Part shown: piece after piece, positions 51,790-61,209 of the stretch
Layout: the number at the start of each line of letters is the position of its first letter
Position numbering within the stretch: position 1 is the first letter of the stretch
NCBI GenBank assembly: GCA_964483105.1
Contig: CAYZZU010000013.1
Span: 1-64,000 of the forward strand
Source: CAYZZU01 sp964483105
Lineage (GTDB): Bacteria > CG2-30-53-67
Direction of reading: 5' to 3'
Length of the DNA: 64,000 bases
The notes under the pieces: generated by a model
Databases searched by the model: none
The model's input: only the letters and a program-made list of their open reading frames with translations
What the model was told of the DNA's origin: nothing
Translations under genes and position numbers: made by a program

Positions 51790-53169
51790 ATGTCAAACGC
51801 CACCATCCTGGTCGTGGATGATGAAAAATTGATTCGTTGGTCTCTGAAGGAAACCCTGGAAAAAGAGGACTACGAGGTCCTCACCGCGGAAACCGGAGAG
51901 GAGGCCCTGGAGATCATCAAACGGGACCTGCCCGATCTGATCCTCCAGGACATCAACCTCCCGGGAATCAACGGCATGGAAATCCTGGAACAGGTCAAGA
52001 AACTTCGCTCCGATGCCCTTATGATCATGATGACCGCCTACGGGGATATTCATACCACGGTTCATGCCATGAAGCTGGGGGCCTACGACTTTGTCGAAAA
52101 ACCCTTTGACGCGGACAAACTGAAGATCAAGATCTCTAAGGCGCTGGAAACCGTCAACCTGAAAAAGGAGGTCCACGTCTTCAAGGACCGGCAGAAGGCC
52201 CTCTACGGAATGGAAAATATCGTGGGCCAGGCGGATGCCATGAAGCGGGTCTTCGAGATGGTAAAAAAACTCTCGCAAAGCGACGCAACCACCGTTCTGC
52301 TTCAGGGCGAAAGCGGAACCGGAAAGGATGTCATCGCGCGGGCCATCCACTATCAGAGCCGCCGGGCCGAGAACCCCTATATGGACATCAACTGCACCTC
52401 CCTTCCTGAAACCCTGATTGAGAGCGAGCTCTTCGGTCATGAAAAGGGGGCCTTCACCGACGCCAAGGCCACCAAGAAGGGACTTTTTGAGCTGTCCGAC
52501 GGAGGCACCATCTTTCTCGATGAAATCGGGGACATGCCTCTTTCCACGCAGGCCAAACTCCTGAAGGTGATCGAAAACAAATCGTTCAAGCGGGTGGGCG
52601 GTGTAAGAGATATCCTGGTGGACGTCCGGATCATCGCCGCCACCAACCGGGACCTGAAGTCCTGGTCCAGGGAAAGAAAGTTTCGCGAAGACCTCTACTA
52701 CCGCCTCAAGGTCTTCCCGATTTTGATCCCTCCACTGCGGGAACGCAAAGAAGATATCCCTCTCCTGATTCAGCATTTCATCAACCTGTTCAATCACGAA
52801 TTCAAAAAGCGCGTACATGGCATTTCCCCCGAGGCGGAAAGAATGATGATCGATTATCACTGGCCCGGTAACGTCCGGGAGTTGAAAAATGTAATTGAGC
52901 GCGCCATTATTCTGGAAAGTGAAGAGATCATTCTTCCCGAACATCTTCCGATCGAGATTCTCAAACCGGAGTTGGAAGACAAACCTTCCGGAGTGGCAGG
53001 ATCCATTGTCAACTTTCCCGCCGAAGGGGTTTCCCTGGCTGAAGTTGAAAAAGAAATGATAGAACAGGCGCTCTCCGCGTCCGGCGGGAACCAGGTACAT
53101 GCTGCCAGACTACTCAGAATGAGTCGGGATACCCTGCGGTACCGGATGAAAAAATACAACCTGTTGTGA
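51790..53169 (+). CDS. NtrC-family response regulator with GAFTDA variant
   Basis: 459 aa from the ATG at 51790, chosen because it begins the receiver domain. Receiver with DD pair (ILVVDDEKLIRW), D54 (ILQDINLPG) and Lys (VEKPF) intact. AAA+ domain: Walker A GESGTGKD, the sigma-54 loop reading GAFTDA instead of GAFTGA, and FLDEIGDMP. Fis-type helix-turn-helix at the C-terminus (NQVHAARLLRMSRDTLRYRM). Probable partner of the heme kinase and activator of the sigma-54 promoter at 53383. Confidence 0.94.
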   Translation: MSNATILVVDDEKLIRWSLKETLEKEDYEVLTAETGEEALEIIKRDLPDLILQDINLPGINGMEILEQVKKLRSDALMIMMTAYGDIHTTVHAMKLGAYDFVEKPFDADKLKIKISKALETVNLKKEVHVFKDRQKALYGMENIVGQADAMKRVFEMVKKLSQSDATTVLLQGESGTGKDVIARAIHYQSRRAENPYMDINCTSLPETLIESELFGHEKGAFTDAKATKKGLFELSDGGTIFLDEIGDMPLSTQAKLLKVIENKSFKRVGGVRDILVDVRIIAATNRDLKSWSRERKFREDLYYRLKVFPILIPPLRERKEDIPLLIQHFINLFNHEFKKRVHGISPEAERMMIDYHWPGNVRELKNVIERAIILESEEIILPEHLPIEILKPELEDKPSGVAGSIVNFPAEGVSLAEVEKEMIEQALSASGGNQVHAARLLRMSRDTLRYRMKKYNLL

Positions 53170-53382
53170 AAATACGCAGAAGTGGGTCTTTTCACACTTG
53201 TTAAATTCAAGACTTTATCCCGTTTCGTGAATACAAATGACACAAAAGAGCCCGGAGTTGAAACAGATCCGCAAAAATTAAAAAAAAACTCTTTGAAAAA
53301 CAATATGTTACGGATGGTTCCATCCGCCCGATGTCCATGGAACCTGAATGGCCCCGAAAATACCCTTTCTGTCGCGGAAACA

Positions 53383-53398
53383 TGGTATGAGAATTGCA
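53383..53398 (+). promoter_or_regulatory. Sigma-54 promoter of the receiver/multiheme cytochrome genes
   Basis: TGGTAT-GAGAA-TTGCA matches the -24/-12 consensus with GG and GC at correct spacing, 70 bases ahead of the start at 53469. The 300-base gap behind the regulator gene otherwise holds no gene and leaves room for enhancer sites. Confidence 0.78.
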
Positions 53399-53468
53399 TA
53401 ACCCTTCTTGATGATATCCGCAGACACCTTTGGAAACTCCATCTCAACAATCGAAAGGGGCAAACGGG

Positions 53469-53840
53469 ATGAACAGGTGTATACTGATCGTGGATGATGA
53501 AAAACTTGTACGATGGTCGATCCAGCAATCCATGGACAAGGAAAACTGCAGGGTGGTCTCCGCTTCCGATGGAAGTGAAGCCATCGAGAAGATCAAGAAA
53601 GAGCGTTTTGATCTCATCATCACCGACCTGGTCATGCCCGGATTCAACGGAATCGAAGTCGCCAAGAAGGCCCGGGAACTCCAGCCCGACACCAAGATTG
53701 TCATGATGACAGCCTACGGTTCCGTGCTGGACAGAGAAGAGGCGAAAAAGGCCGGTGTCTCCAGCTTTCTCAACAAACCCTTTATGATCAATGAGGTCAG
53801 GAGTGTCATCGCAAAACTATTGTCTGAACCGAAACATTAA
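53469..53840 (+). CDS. Stand-alone receiver-domain protein
   Basis: 123 aa CheY-like protein from the ATG at 53469 (AAGGGG upstream). Acid pair IVDDE, D53 (IITDLVMPG), Thr in MMTAYG and Lys in NKPF are all present. Its first 25 residues strongly resemble the receiver of the regulator at 51790 (ILIVDDEKLVRWSIQQSMDK versus ILVVDDEKLIRWSLKETLEK), suggesting duplication. It has no output domain and could act as phosphate sink or feedback element for the heme kinase. Confidence 0.92.
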   Translation: MNRCILIVDDEKLVRWSIQQSMDKENCRVVSASDGSEAIEKIKKERFDLIITDLVMPGFNGIEVAKKARELQPDTKIVMMTAYGSVLDREEAKKAGVSSFLNKPFMINEVRSVIAKLLSEPKH

Positions 53841-55203
53841 AAAACACCTCCCGTTCCGCCCCCTGATCACGGTTCTTCTTCTCGGGACCTTTTTGGTCAC
53901 CATGCCCCGGAAAGTCTTCGCCGTTCCGGGCCATGCGGGACTCGACCCATCCGACGGCAAGGTCTGTTTCAAATGCCACAAGGACCTTGCTGTTCCTCCC
54001 CCGGGAGGGCATGTCCATCCTCCTTTTGAAATGGGGGATTGTTCCACCTGCCACGAACTCGCCCCGGACAACACCTTCAAAATCGTCGATACCGGAGGGG
54101 AAGTCCTCTGTTACATGTGCCACGATCCCAAGAATACAAAGAAGGTCGTTCACAGTCCGGTAGAATCCGGAGACTGCGTAATGTGCCACAGCCCCCATCA
54201 GTCTCCCTATGCTTATCAGCTCCTGGCGGATCCGGTCAGCAAGCTCTGTTTCAACTGTCACGAGGATGACAAAACAAACCACAAGTACGTTCACGTTCCC
54301 GTCAAGGAGGGAGAATGCACAGCCTGTCATGACCCTCACGAATCCCCCTATGAAAACCGCCTGATCAAGGAAGGGAATGATCTTTGCTTCATGTGCCACG
54401 CCGATAAAGAAGAGGCGGTGAAGACCAAGAGCCACGTTCACGGCGCGATCGAACTGGTCGGATGTACGGGCTGCCACAGCCCTCACGGCACGGAGAACAA
54501 ATACCAATTGCTCCAGCCGGTCCCCGATCTCTGTTTCCAATGTCATTCCGACATGGAGGAACATATCCAGAACGCCAAGGTCAAGCACGGCGCCATCCGG
54601 CAGAAAAAGAGTTGCGTGAACTGCCATGATCCCCACGCCTCGGATTATGACAAGCAGCTGAAGGGAGAAACCATGGACATCTGCCTCTCCTGTCACAAGA
54701 GGAAGATCAAGACACCCTCCGGCCGTTACATCCTCAATATGAAAAAATGGCTCCGGGAAAACCCGGAACTGCACGGCCCTATCCTTCTGGACGGAGACTG
54801 CGCGGCCTGTCACAACCCCCACGGCTCCAACAACTGGCGTATGCTCAGACAACCCTTTCCGTCCACTTTTTACACCTCCTTTCGAAAGGAGAAGTATGCC
54901 CTCTGCTTCCAGTGCCATGACGAAGAACTGGTTCTGACAAAAACCACGGACTCCGCCACGGGATTCCGAAACGGAACAAAAAACCTTCACTACGTTCACG
55001 TCAATCAGAAGAAGGGACGGCGTTGCGTCGTATGCCACGACGCGCACGGGAGCAAGGGCCCCAAACATATCCGGGAGACCACACGATTCGGAGAATGGGA
55101 CCTTCCGATCAATTTCAAAATCAAAGAAAACGGCGGTCGTTGTGCGCCCGGATGCCACTTCCCGAGGGAATACAACCGGGAAAAAGCCGTGAAGAACCGC
55201 TAA
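53791..55203 (+). CDS. Large multiheme cytochrome c (about 15 hemes, doubled-CxxCH type)
   Basis: 470 aa. Signal helix at about 23-44 (FRPLITVLLLGTFLVTMPRK VFA). Fourteen CxxCH motifs plus one CxxxCH (CAPGCH) near the C-terminus, in alternating pairs with the spacer CHSPHQSPYAYQLL / CHDPHESPYENRL / CHSPHGTENKYQLL, the doubled-CxxCH family. The ATG overlaps the receiver gene by 50 bases; a GTG at 53803 preceded by AGGTCAGGA is an alternative. Likely periplasmic or exported electron carrier. Under the sigma-54 promoter and directly ahead of type II secretion genes. Confidence 0.93.
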   Translation: MRSGVSSQNYCLNRNIKKHLPFRPLITVLLLGTFLVTMPRKVFAVPGHAGLDPSDGKVCFKCHKDLAVPPPGGHVHPPFEMGDCSTCHELAPDNTFKIVDTGGEVLCYMCHDPKNTKKVVHSPVESGDCVMCHSPHQSPYAYQLLADPVSKLCFNCHEDDKTNHKYVHVPVKEGECTACHDPHESPYENRLIKEGNDLCFMCHADKEEAVKTKSHVHGAIELVGCTGCHSPHGTENKYQLLQPVPDLCFQCHSDMEEHIQNAKVKHGAIRQKKSCVNCHDPHASDYDKQLKGETMDICLSCHKRKIKTPSGRYILNMKKWLRENPELHGPILLDGDCAACHNPHGSNNWRMLRQPFPSTFYTSFRKEKYALCFQCHDEELVLTKTTDSATGFRNGTKNLHYVHVNQKKGRRCVVCHDAHGSKGPKHIRETTRFGEWDLPINFKIKENGGRCAPGCHFPREYNREKAVKNR

Positions 55204-55279
55204 ACTCAACGCCGCTCATACGGATGAAAAAAGGCAAAACAGATCCGGCCGCTCCGCTTGACCCTGCCATGCAATCTTC

Positions 55280-55308
55280 TTGACAAGAAAAGCGTTTTTT
55301 AATAGATT
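55280..55308 (+). promoter_or_regulatory. Candidate sigma-70 promoter of the gsp operon
   Basis: TTGACA (55280-55285), a 17-base spacer and TAGATT (55303-55308), 35 bases ahead of gspC. It would make the secretion genes independent of the sigma-54 unit upstream. Confidence 0.62.
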
Positions 55309-55343
55309 AAAAGAACTTACACGCATTCGCAAAGACGGTTTCG

Positions 55344-56168
55344 ATGAAATACTTTCACTTGATCGTGGTTACCCTGGTGATTCTCTTCGCCGCGGACATC
55401 TCCATGAAAATTTTCAGGAGCCGTCTGAGTGTGGCGGTCCCTCACCGGTCCCCGGAAATACCCGCGCGTTCGGAAAACCGGGAGATGAAACCCTTCTCCG
55501 TCTATTCGAAGATCGCGGAACGCAATCTCTTTCAGAACTCCAGCGTTTCTCCGCAGGAGGAGAGTCACGAAGAGGAGTCCATGGAACACCCGGTAACCAC
55601 CCTGAAACTGGCCCTGAAAGGAACGGTCGTGGGAAACCCCAGACGTTCTTTTGCCGTGATCGAAGATGAAAAGCTCCATTCTCAGAAACTCTATCATATT
55701 GATGATACCATCAGCAGCGGCGTCACCCTGAGCGCTATTTTCAATGACCGGGTCGTCATCAATCGGAACGGGCAAAAGGAGTTGCTCCTGATGTTTCAGG
55801 AAGATCAGGGTAAAAACAGAAAATCCTCCGGTCGTCCGGTTCCGGCGCGCAGAACAAGGACCATCCAGAGGCAGGAGATCCGGGCGGCCGTTTCTGATCT
55901 GAGAACATTGATGAGAGATGTCCGGATTATTCCTCACTTTACGGCCGGAAAGCGTGACGGATTCACTGTAACCTATGTACGACAGGGGAGCCGCCTGGAA
56001 GAGCTGGGATTACAGAAGAAGGATATCATCCGGGAGATCAACGGGGAACCGGCCGCGGAATTCAGGAACATTTTTGAAATTTTCAACAAATACGCCGATG
56101 CCGACAGCCTGGATCTGGGAGTGGATCGGGACAACCAGCGGATCACCATAACCTATTCCATTGAATAA
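55344..56168 (+). CDS. gspC: Type II secretion protein GspC
   Basis: 274 aa. One N-terminal membrane helix, an HR domain (about 85-150: KLALKGTVVGNPRRSFAVIE ... LYHIDDTISSGVTLSAIF ... VVINRNGQKELL) and a C-terminal PDZ domain (FTVTYVRQGSRLEELGLQKK DIIREING). Connects the inner-membrane platform to the secretin. First gene of the C-to-K operon. Confidence 0.93.
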   Translation: MKYFHLIVVTLVILFAADISMKIFRSRLSVAVPHRSPEIPARSENREMKPFSVYSKIAERNLFQNSSVSPQEESHEEESMEHPVTTLKLALKGTVVGNPRRSFAVIEDEKLHSQKLYHIDDTISSGVTLSAIFNDRVVINRNGQKELLLMFQEDQGKNRKSSGRPVPARRTRTIQRQEIRAAVSDLRTLMRDVRIIPHFTAGKRDGFTVTYVRQGSRLEELGLQKKDIIREINGEPAAEFRNIFEIFNKYADADSLDLGVDRDNQRITITYSIE

Positions 56169-56177
56169 CCGGAAAGA

Positions 56178-56199
56178 CGGCTCGAGCGGCTCAAACCGG
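56178..56199. repeat. Copy of the CGGCTCAAACCGG short repeat
   Basis: CGGCTCGAGCGGCTCAAACCGG between gspC and gspD resembles the runs at 5396-5430 and 8177-8204. Confidence 0.35.
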
Positions 56200-56212
56200 T
56201 AAGGAGCATCGA

Positions 56213-58360
56213 ATGAGACACGAGGGATTGATACGTCATCTTTTTGTGATCCTTTCCATAACAGTCCTTTCCATTCCGTTGATCCCGCTTCCTGCGCACC
56301 CGGCCGGGAACCCCTCCCATACGACCGATGAACGCATCACCATGAACTTCGAGGATACGAACATACGGATCGTTATCAAGTTCATCAGCGAGCTTGTGCA
56401 CAAGAATTTCCTGATCGATGACAAGGTCAAGGGAAAGGTCACAATCATCTCTCCGGAAAAAATCACGATCCCCGAGGCGTATCACGTGTTCGAGTCGATT
56501 CTCGAGGTCAAGGGATTCACGCTGATCCCGGCCGGACAGGTGATCAAGATCGTTCCAAGCAACGAAGCCAAGCAGCGGGGAATCGAAACCTTCACCGGAG
56601 AAAAGTCCGACTTAGGTGAACGAAGAGACGAGTTCATCACACGGATCACGCGCCTCCGATATGTCAACGCCGATGAGGTGCTGACGCTGATCCGTCCCCT
56701 CTTTTCCAGAAACGGCCATCTCGTCGCCTACAAACCGACCAACACCCTGATCATGACCGATCTGGAATCCAATCTCTACCGGATCATGAAGATCATCAAC
56801 GCACTGGACGTCAAGGGATATCGGGCGCAGCTTTACGTGGTTCCCTTGAACTACGCCTCGGTCCAGAACGTTTCCGAACAGTTGAACAAGATTCTGGAAC
56901 AAACAAGCATCAAGACCGCGGTACGCCCCATCCGAAGGGGCCCCAGAACCCCCTCGCTGGCCCAATCCGGAGTCGCCGGTGTCTCTTCCTCGATCAAGAT
57001 CATCCCCGACGAAAGGACAAACTCCCTGATCCTCCTGGCCACCCGGCACGATTACGAAAATATCCTTAAACTGGTTCAAAAACTGGATGTCAAGGCCCCG
57101 GAAGGAAAAGGCCGGGTGAACATCTATTACCTGCAGAACGCCGTCGCCGAAGAGATCGTCTCCGTCCTCAACGAGTTTATCAGCGGCATCAAGACGGGCA
57201 AGAAGACCGCGAAGGGACAGGTCAGGCTCCCGACCGAAACGGAAATCAAGATTGTAGCCGACAAGGCCACCAACTCCCTGATCATCAACGCGGACCCCCA
57301 GGATTATGAACAGATCAAATCGGTGATCCAGAAGCTCGACATCCCGAGGTCCCAGGTCTTGATCGAAGCCCTGATCATGGAAGTCCGGGGAAGCGACGCC
57401 GTTACGCTCGGCGTGGAATGGGAAACTTTCGGAGGAAAAATCGGAACCGATAATTCCGTGGATCGTCTGGGTTTCGGGGGATCTCTTCCCCAGGGGACCC
57501 TTCTCCCGACGATCGGTTCCCTCAACCAGGGGACCATTCCCGCATCCACGACCGGATTCAACCTCGGAGTCTTCGGTAACTTCATCGAGTTCAACGGACA
57601 GAAGTTCCCCTCCATCTCCGCTCTGATCACCGCCGTGGCAAGCCGTTCCGATACGAACGTCATCGCCACACCTCAGATCCTGACCATGGACAACGAAGAG
57701 GCCCAGATCAAGGTGGGCGAGAACCGTCCGTTTCTGACACAAGCCCGCACGGGAGAACAGGGGGTGAACGACGTGTTCCAGTCCTTCGACTTCCGGGATG
57801 TGGGGGTCACGCTCAAGGTCACACCCCATATCAGCCAGAACCGTTTCGTCCGGCTGGAACTCTTTCAGGAAATCTCGAATGTCGATGCCCAGGCCACCAA
57901 AGGAACCGGGGCCACGGCACCCGTCACAACCAAACGTTCCGCTGAAACCACGGTGGTGGTGAAAGACGCTCATACCATCGTCATCGGAGGCCTGATCCAG
58001 GACGATGTCACCGACACGACGAGCAAGGTCCCCTGTCTGGGGGATCTCCCGCTGATCAAGCATCTTTTCCGCTCCACCAGCAACTCCAACACGAAGACCA
58101 ACCTGATGATCTTTCTGACCCCTCACATCATCACCAATCCCCTGGAGGCGGCGAACCTTTCGAACCGGAAACACAACGAATTCAAATCGTACAAGAAATA
58201 CGAAAGCAAAAAGCCCGATTTGAGGTTCTACGGCCCAGCCCTACCGGCAAAACCGGCGAAGTCGGAAGCACCGGGGAAGACTCCGGCGGCAAAGCCGGTA
58301 CCCGGGGTATCCGGGAAGGAACCGGTGAAGACTCCGGAAAGGATGGAACCCAATCCATGA
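56213..58360 (+). CDS. gspD: Type II secretion outer-membrane secretin GspD
   Basis: 715 aa. Signal peptide, N0 (TMNFEDTNIRIVIKFISELV), N1-N3 repeats (RLRYVNADEVLTLIRPLFSR; VVPLNYASVQNVSEQLNKIL; NIYYLQNAVAEEIVSVLNEF) and the secretin pore domain with VIATPQILTMDNEEAQIKVG and VGVTLKVTPHIS. A Pro/Lys-rich tail follows. AAGGAG precedes the ATG. Forms the exit channel. Confidence 0.97.
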   Translation: MRHEGLIRHLFVILSITVLSIPLIPLPAHPAGNPSHTTDERITMNFEDTNIRIVIKFISELVHKNFLIDDKVKGKVTIISPEKITIPEAYHVFESILEVKGFTLIPAGQVIKIVPSNEAKQRGIETFTGEKSDLGERRDEFITRITRLRYVNADEVLTLIRPLFSRNGHLVAYKPTNTLIMTDLESNLYRIMKIINALDVKGYRAQLYVVPLNYASVQNVSEQLNKILEQTSIKTAVRPIRRGPRTPSLAQSGVAGVSSSIKIIPDERTNSLILLATRHDYENILKLVQKLDVKAPEGKGRVNIYYLQNAVAEEIVSVLNEFISGIKTGKKTAKGQVRLPTETEIKIVADKATNSLIINADPQDYEQIKSVIQKLDIPRSQVLIEALIMEVRGSDAVTLGVEWETFGGKIGTDNSVDRLGFGGSLPQGTLLPTIGSLNQGTIPASTTGFNLGVFGNFIEFNGQKFPSISALITAVASRSDTNVIATPQILTMDNEEAQIKVGENRPFLTQARTGEQGVNDVFQSFDFRDVGVTLKVTPHISQNRFVRLELFQEISNVDAQATKGTGATAPVTTKRSAETTVVVKDAHTIVIGGLIQDDVTDTTSKVPCLGDLPLIKHLFRSTSNSNTKTNLMIFLTPHIITNPLEAANLSNRKHNEFKSYKKYESKKPDLRFYGPALPAKPAKSEAPGKTPAAKPVPGVSGKEPVKTPERMEPNP

Positions 58361-59901
58361 AGACGGAATACCGGGATTTCGACCTCCCCTACCTGGAGGA
58401 AATCCCCAAACCACAACTGAGTGACGAGACCCTCGCGAAGATTCCGCGGAGTTACCTCAAACGTTTCATGCTGGTCCCCTTCGGGGAGGATGAAACAGGA
58501 ATCCGCGTGGCCGTCTCGGATCCGGCCAACCTGATTCCCCTGGATGATCTGGGAAAACTCCTTCAGAAAAACGTGGAACCCTGCCTCGCACCCGAGGACC
58601 AGATCATCCGGAATATCAATCTTTTCTTTGGAGGCGCCACCGGCACGGCTGAAAGCGTTATCGATGATCTCTCCGGGCAGGAATATGAAAACATCGCGGA
58701 GGAATTGGACGAAGTTCAGGATCTGCTTGACGCGGAAACGGACGCGCCGATCATCAAGTTGATCAATCTGATCCTGTTCCAGGCCGTGGAATCCCGCGCC
58801 AGCGACATCCACATCGAACCCTATGAGAAGGATATGCTGGTCCGCTTCCGGATCGACGGGGTCCTCTACGAACGGCTTCAACCTCCCAAACGTTTCCAGT
58901 CGGCCCTGATCTCCCGGATCAAGATCATGGCCAATCTGAACATCGCGGAGAAGCGTCTTCCCCAGGACGGACGGATCAAGATCAAAATCTCCAACAAGGA
59001 GGTGGATATCCGGGTCTCCATCCTCCCCACGGCCTTTGGAGAACGGGTGGTGCTCCGTCTCCTGGACAAAAACGCCACCATCTTCGATCTGGAGGATATC
59101 GGTCTGTCGGAGTCCCATTACCAACAGATCTCCCGACTCATCCGGAAGAGTCACGGCATTCTCCTGGTCACGGGCCCCACGGGGAGCGGCAAGAGTACCA
59201 CCCTGTACGCCGCCCTGAACAAGATCAACTCTCCGGACAAGAACATCCTGACTACCGAAGATCCAATTGAATACCAGATTAAGGGGATCGGCCAGATCCA
59301 GGTCAACCCCAAGATCGATCTGACTTTCGCGCGAACCCTCAGATCCATTCTCCGTCAGGATCCGGACGTGATCATGATCGGAGAAATTCGGGATCTGGAA
59401 ACAGCGGAGATCGCGATCCAGGCCTCTCTGACCGGCCACCTGGTCTTTTCCACCCTGCATACCAACGACGCAGCCGGAGCCATGACGCGGCTCATCGATA
59501 TGGGGATCGAACCCTTTCTGGTCTCCTCTTCACTGCTGGGGGTCCTGGCACAACGACTGGTCAGAAAAATCTGTCCCGAATGCAGAGTATCCTATACACC
59601 GTCCGCGGCCGAGCTGGAGGAATTGGGACTGGAGCCTTCCACGATCCGGACTCCCCGCTTTTATCACGGGAAGGGATGTGACCACTGTTATCAAACCGGT
59701 TACCACGGACGGACCGGGATCTACGAACTGCTCCTGACTTCGGACAGAATCACCAAACTCATTCTCCAGAACTTTGATTCCAACCTGATCCGGGAGGAGG
59801 CCGTCAGGGAAGGAATGAAAACACTCCGACAGAACGGAGCCGTCAAGGTTCTTCAGGGAATCACAACGATCGAGGAAGTCCTCCGGGTCACGCAGGAGTA
59901 A
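58357..59901 (+). CDS. gspE: Type II secretion ATPase GspE
   Basis: 514 aa, start overlapping gspD (ATGA). N1E-type domain, then the hexameric ATPase with Walker A GPTGSGKSTTLYAAL, Asp box, Walker B IMIGEIRDLETAEIAIQASL and His box TLHTNDA. The tetracysteine zinc module is present (CPEC ... CDHC). Powers pseudopilus assembly. Confidence 0.97.
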   Translation: MKTEYRDFDLPYLEEIPKPQLSDETLAKIPRSYLKRFMLVPFGEDETGIRVAVSDPANLIPLDDLGKLLQKNVEPCLAPEDQIIRNINLFFGGATGTAESVIDDLSGQEYENIAEELDEVQDLLDAETDAPIIKLINLILFQAVESRASDIHIEPYEKDMLVRFRIDGVLYERLQPPKRFQSALISRIKIMANLNIAEKRLPQDGRIKIKISNKEVDIRVSILPTAFGERVVLRLLDKNATIFDLEDIGLSESHYQQISRLIRKSHGILLVTGPTGSGKSTTLYAALNKINSPDKNILTTEDPIEYQIKGIGQIQVNPKIDLTFARTLRSILRQDPDVIMIGEIRDLETAEIAIQASLTGHLVFSTLHTNDAAGAMTRLIDMGIEPFLVSSSLLGVLAQRLVRKICPECRVSYTPSAAELEELGLEPSTIRTPRFYHGKGCDHCYQTGYHGRTGIYELLLTSDRITKLILQNFDSNLIREEAVREGMKTLRQNGAVKVLQGITTIEEVLRVTQE

Positions 59902-59966
59902 CACCGTCATCTGGAAATTGAGAGTTGAGAACTAAATGCTGACAGTGGAATCGTAACCAAAACCCC

Positions 59967-61187
59967 ATGCCTGTTTACGAATACAAGGCCTTTAACAAAA
60001 AAGGGAAATCCGTCAGCGGCATCATCGATGCGGATTCCGGTCAGGAGGCGCGGTCCAAACTCCGGGAACAGGAGATCTTCATTACGGAGCTGGAAGAAAC
60101 CGCGGCCGCCCAGGAGAAAAGACGAAGCAGCAGTACCATCCTCTTTCTCTCCCGGGTCCGTCCCCTGGAGATCTCCATCATGGTCCGGCAGCTTTCCACG
60201 CTTTTAAACGCCGGAATTCCACTGGTCGAGGCACTCTCCGCGGTCATTGAGCAGAGCGATAACCGCGCCCTCGAGAAGGTCCTCTCGCAAGTACGGGAAT
60301 CGGTCCGGGAAGGAATGAGCTTCGCCGACTCCCTGTCCAGGCATCCACGAACCTTCTCCAATCTGATGGTCAATATGATCCGCTCGGGAGAGGGAAGCGG
60401 ATCCCTGGAGATCGTCCTGCTCCGTCTGGCGGATTTTCTGGAACAGCAGGTGGAGCTGAAGAGGAAGGTCCTCTCCGCATTGATCTACCCGAGCGTAACG
60501 ATTTCCGTGGCCCTGATTGTGCTCCTGTTCCTGCTCACCTACGTGGTGCCATCGGTCACGAAGATTTTTTCCGACATGCAGCAGTCCCTTCCCCTCCCCA
60601 CGGCTCTTCTGATCCGGGTCAGCCGTTTCACCCAGTCCTACTGGTGGCTTTTTCTCCTCCTGGTCCTGGCCGGCGTCTCCGGGATCAAGGCCTACACAAA
60701 AACAGAGAGAGGACGGATCCGGTTCGACCGACTCAAGTTGAAGATGCCGCTTTTCGGATCCCTGATCCGGAAAATCGCCATCACCCGCTTCTCCAGAACA
60801 CTCGGAACCCTGCTGAAAAACGGGGTTCCCCTCCTCCACGCCCTTGAGATCGTCAAGAACGTGGTAGGCAACAAGATCCTGGAGGCAACCATTGAGGATG
60901 CCCGCACCCATATCGGAGAAGGATCCTCCATTCATGAACCGCTGAAGCGAAGCGGGGTCTTCCCGCCCATTGTAATCCATATGATCTACGTCGGAGAAAA
61001 GAGCGGTACCCTGGAGGAGATGCTCAACAAGGTGGCGGATTCGGCCGACAACGAGATCGACACGACCATCAACGCCCTGACATCGCTTTTGGAACCGATC
61101 ATGATCGTGGGACTGGCAGTGGTGGTGGGATTCATTGTTATCTCCATCCTGCTCCCGATCTTTGAAATCAACCAACTCATTCACTGA
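59967..61187 (+). CDS. gspF: Type II secretion inner-membrane protein GspF
   Basis: 406 aa, normal length. Two T2SSF domains with three membrane helices; landmarks VYEYKAFNKKGKSVSGIIDA, RQLSTLLNAGIPLVEALSAV, MIRSGEGSGSLEIVL and MIYVGEKSGTLEEMLNKVAD. Platform component for the ATPase. Confidence 0.97.
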   Translation: MPVYEYKAFNKKGKSVSGIIDADSGQEARSKLREQEIFITELEETAAAQEKRRSSSTILFLSRVRPLEISIMVRQLSTLLNAGIPLVEALSAVIEQSDNRALEKVLSQVRESVREGMSFADSLSRHPRTFSNLMVNMIRSGEGSGSLEIVLLRLADFLEQQVELKRKVLSALIYPSVTISVALIVLLFLLTYVVPSVTKIFSDMQQSLPLPTALLIRVSRFTQSYWWLFLLLVLAGVSGIKAYTKTERGRIRFDRLKLKMPLFGSLIRKIAITRFSRTLGTLLKNGVPLLHALEIVKNVVGNKILEATIEDARTHIGEGSSIHEPLKRSGVFPPIVIHMIYVGEKSGTLEEMLNKVADSADNEIDTTINALTSLLEPIMIVGLAVVVGFIVISILLPIFEINQLIH

Positions 61188-61209
61188 ACACGCAAAGGAG
61201 GTCTTTCCG

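Noticed and set aside
53182..53472. 96-codon plus-strand frame ahead of the receiver gene
   Set aside because: No domain; it overlaps the sigma-54 promoter and the receiver start, and begins in the leader region.
53806..55209. 467-codon open frame on the minus strand
   Set aside because: Antisense to a cytochrome with fifteen heme motifs; the antisense product is an artefact of repeated codons.
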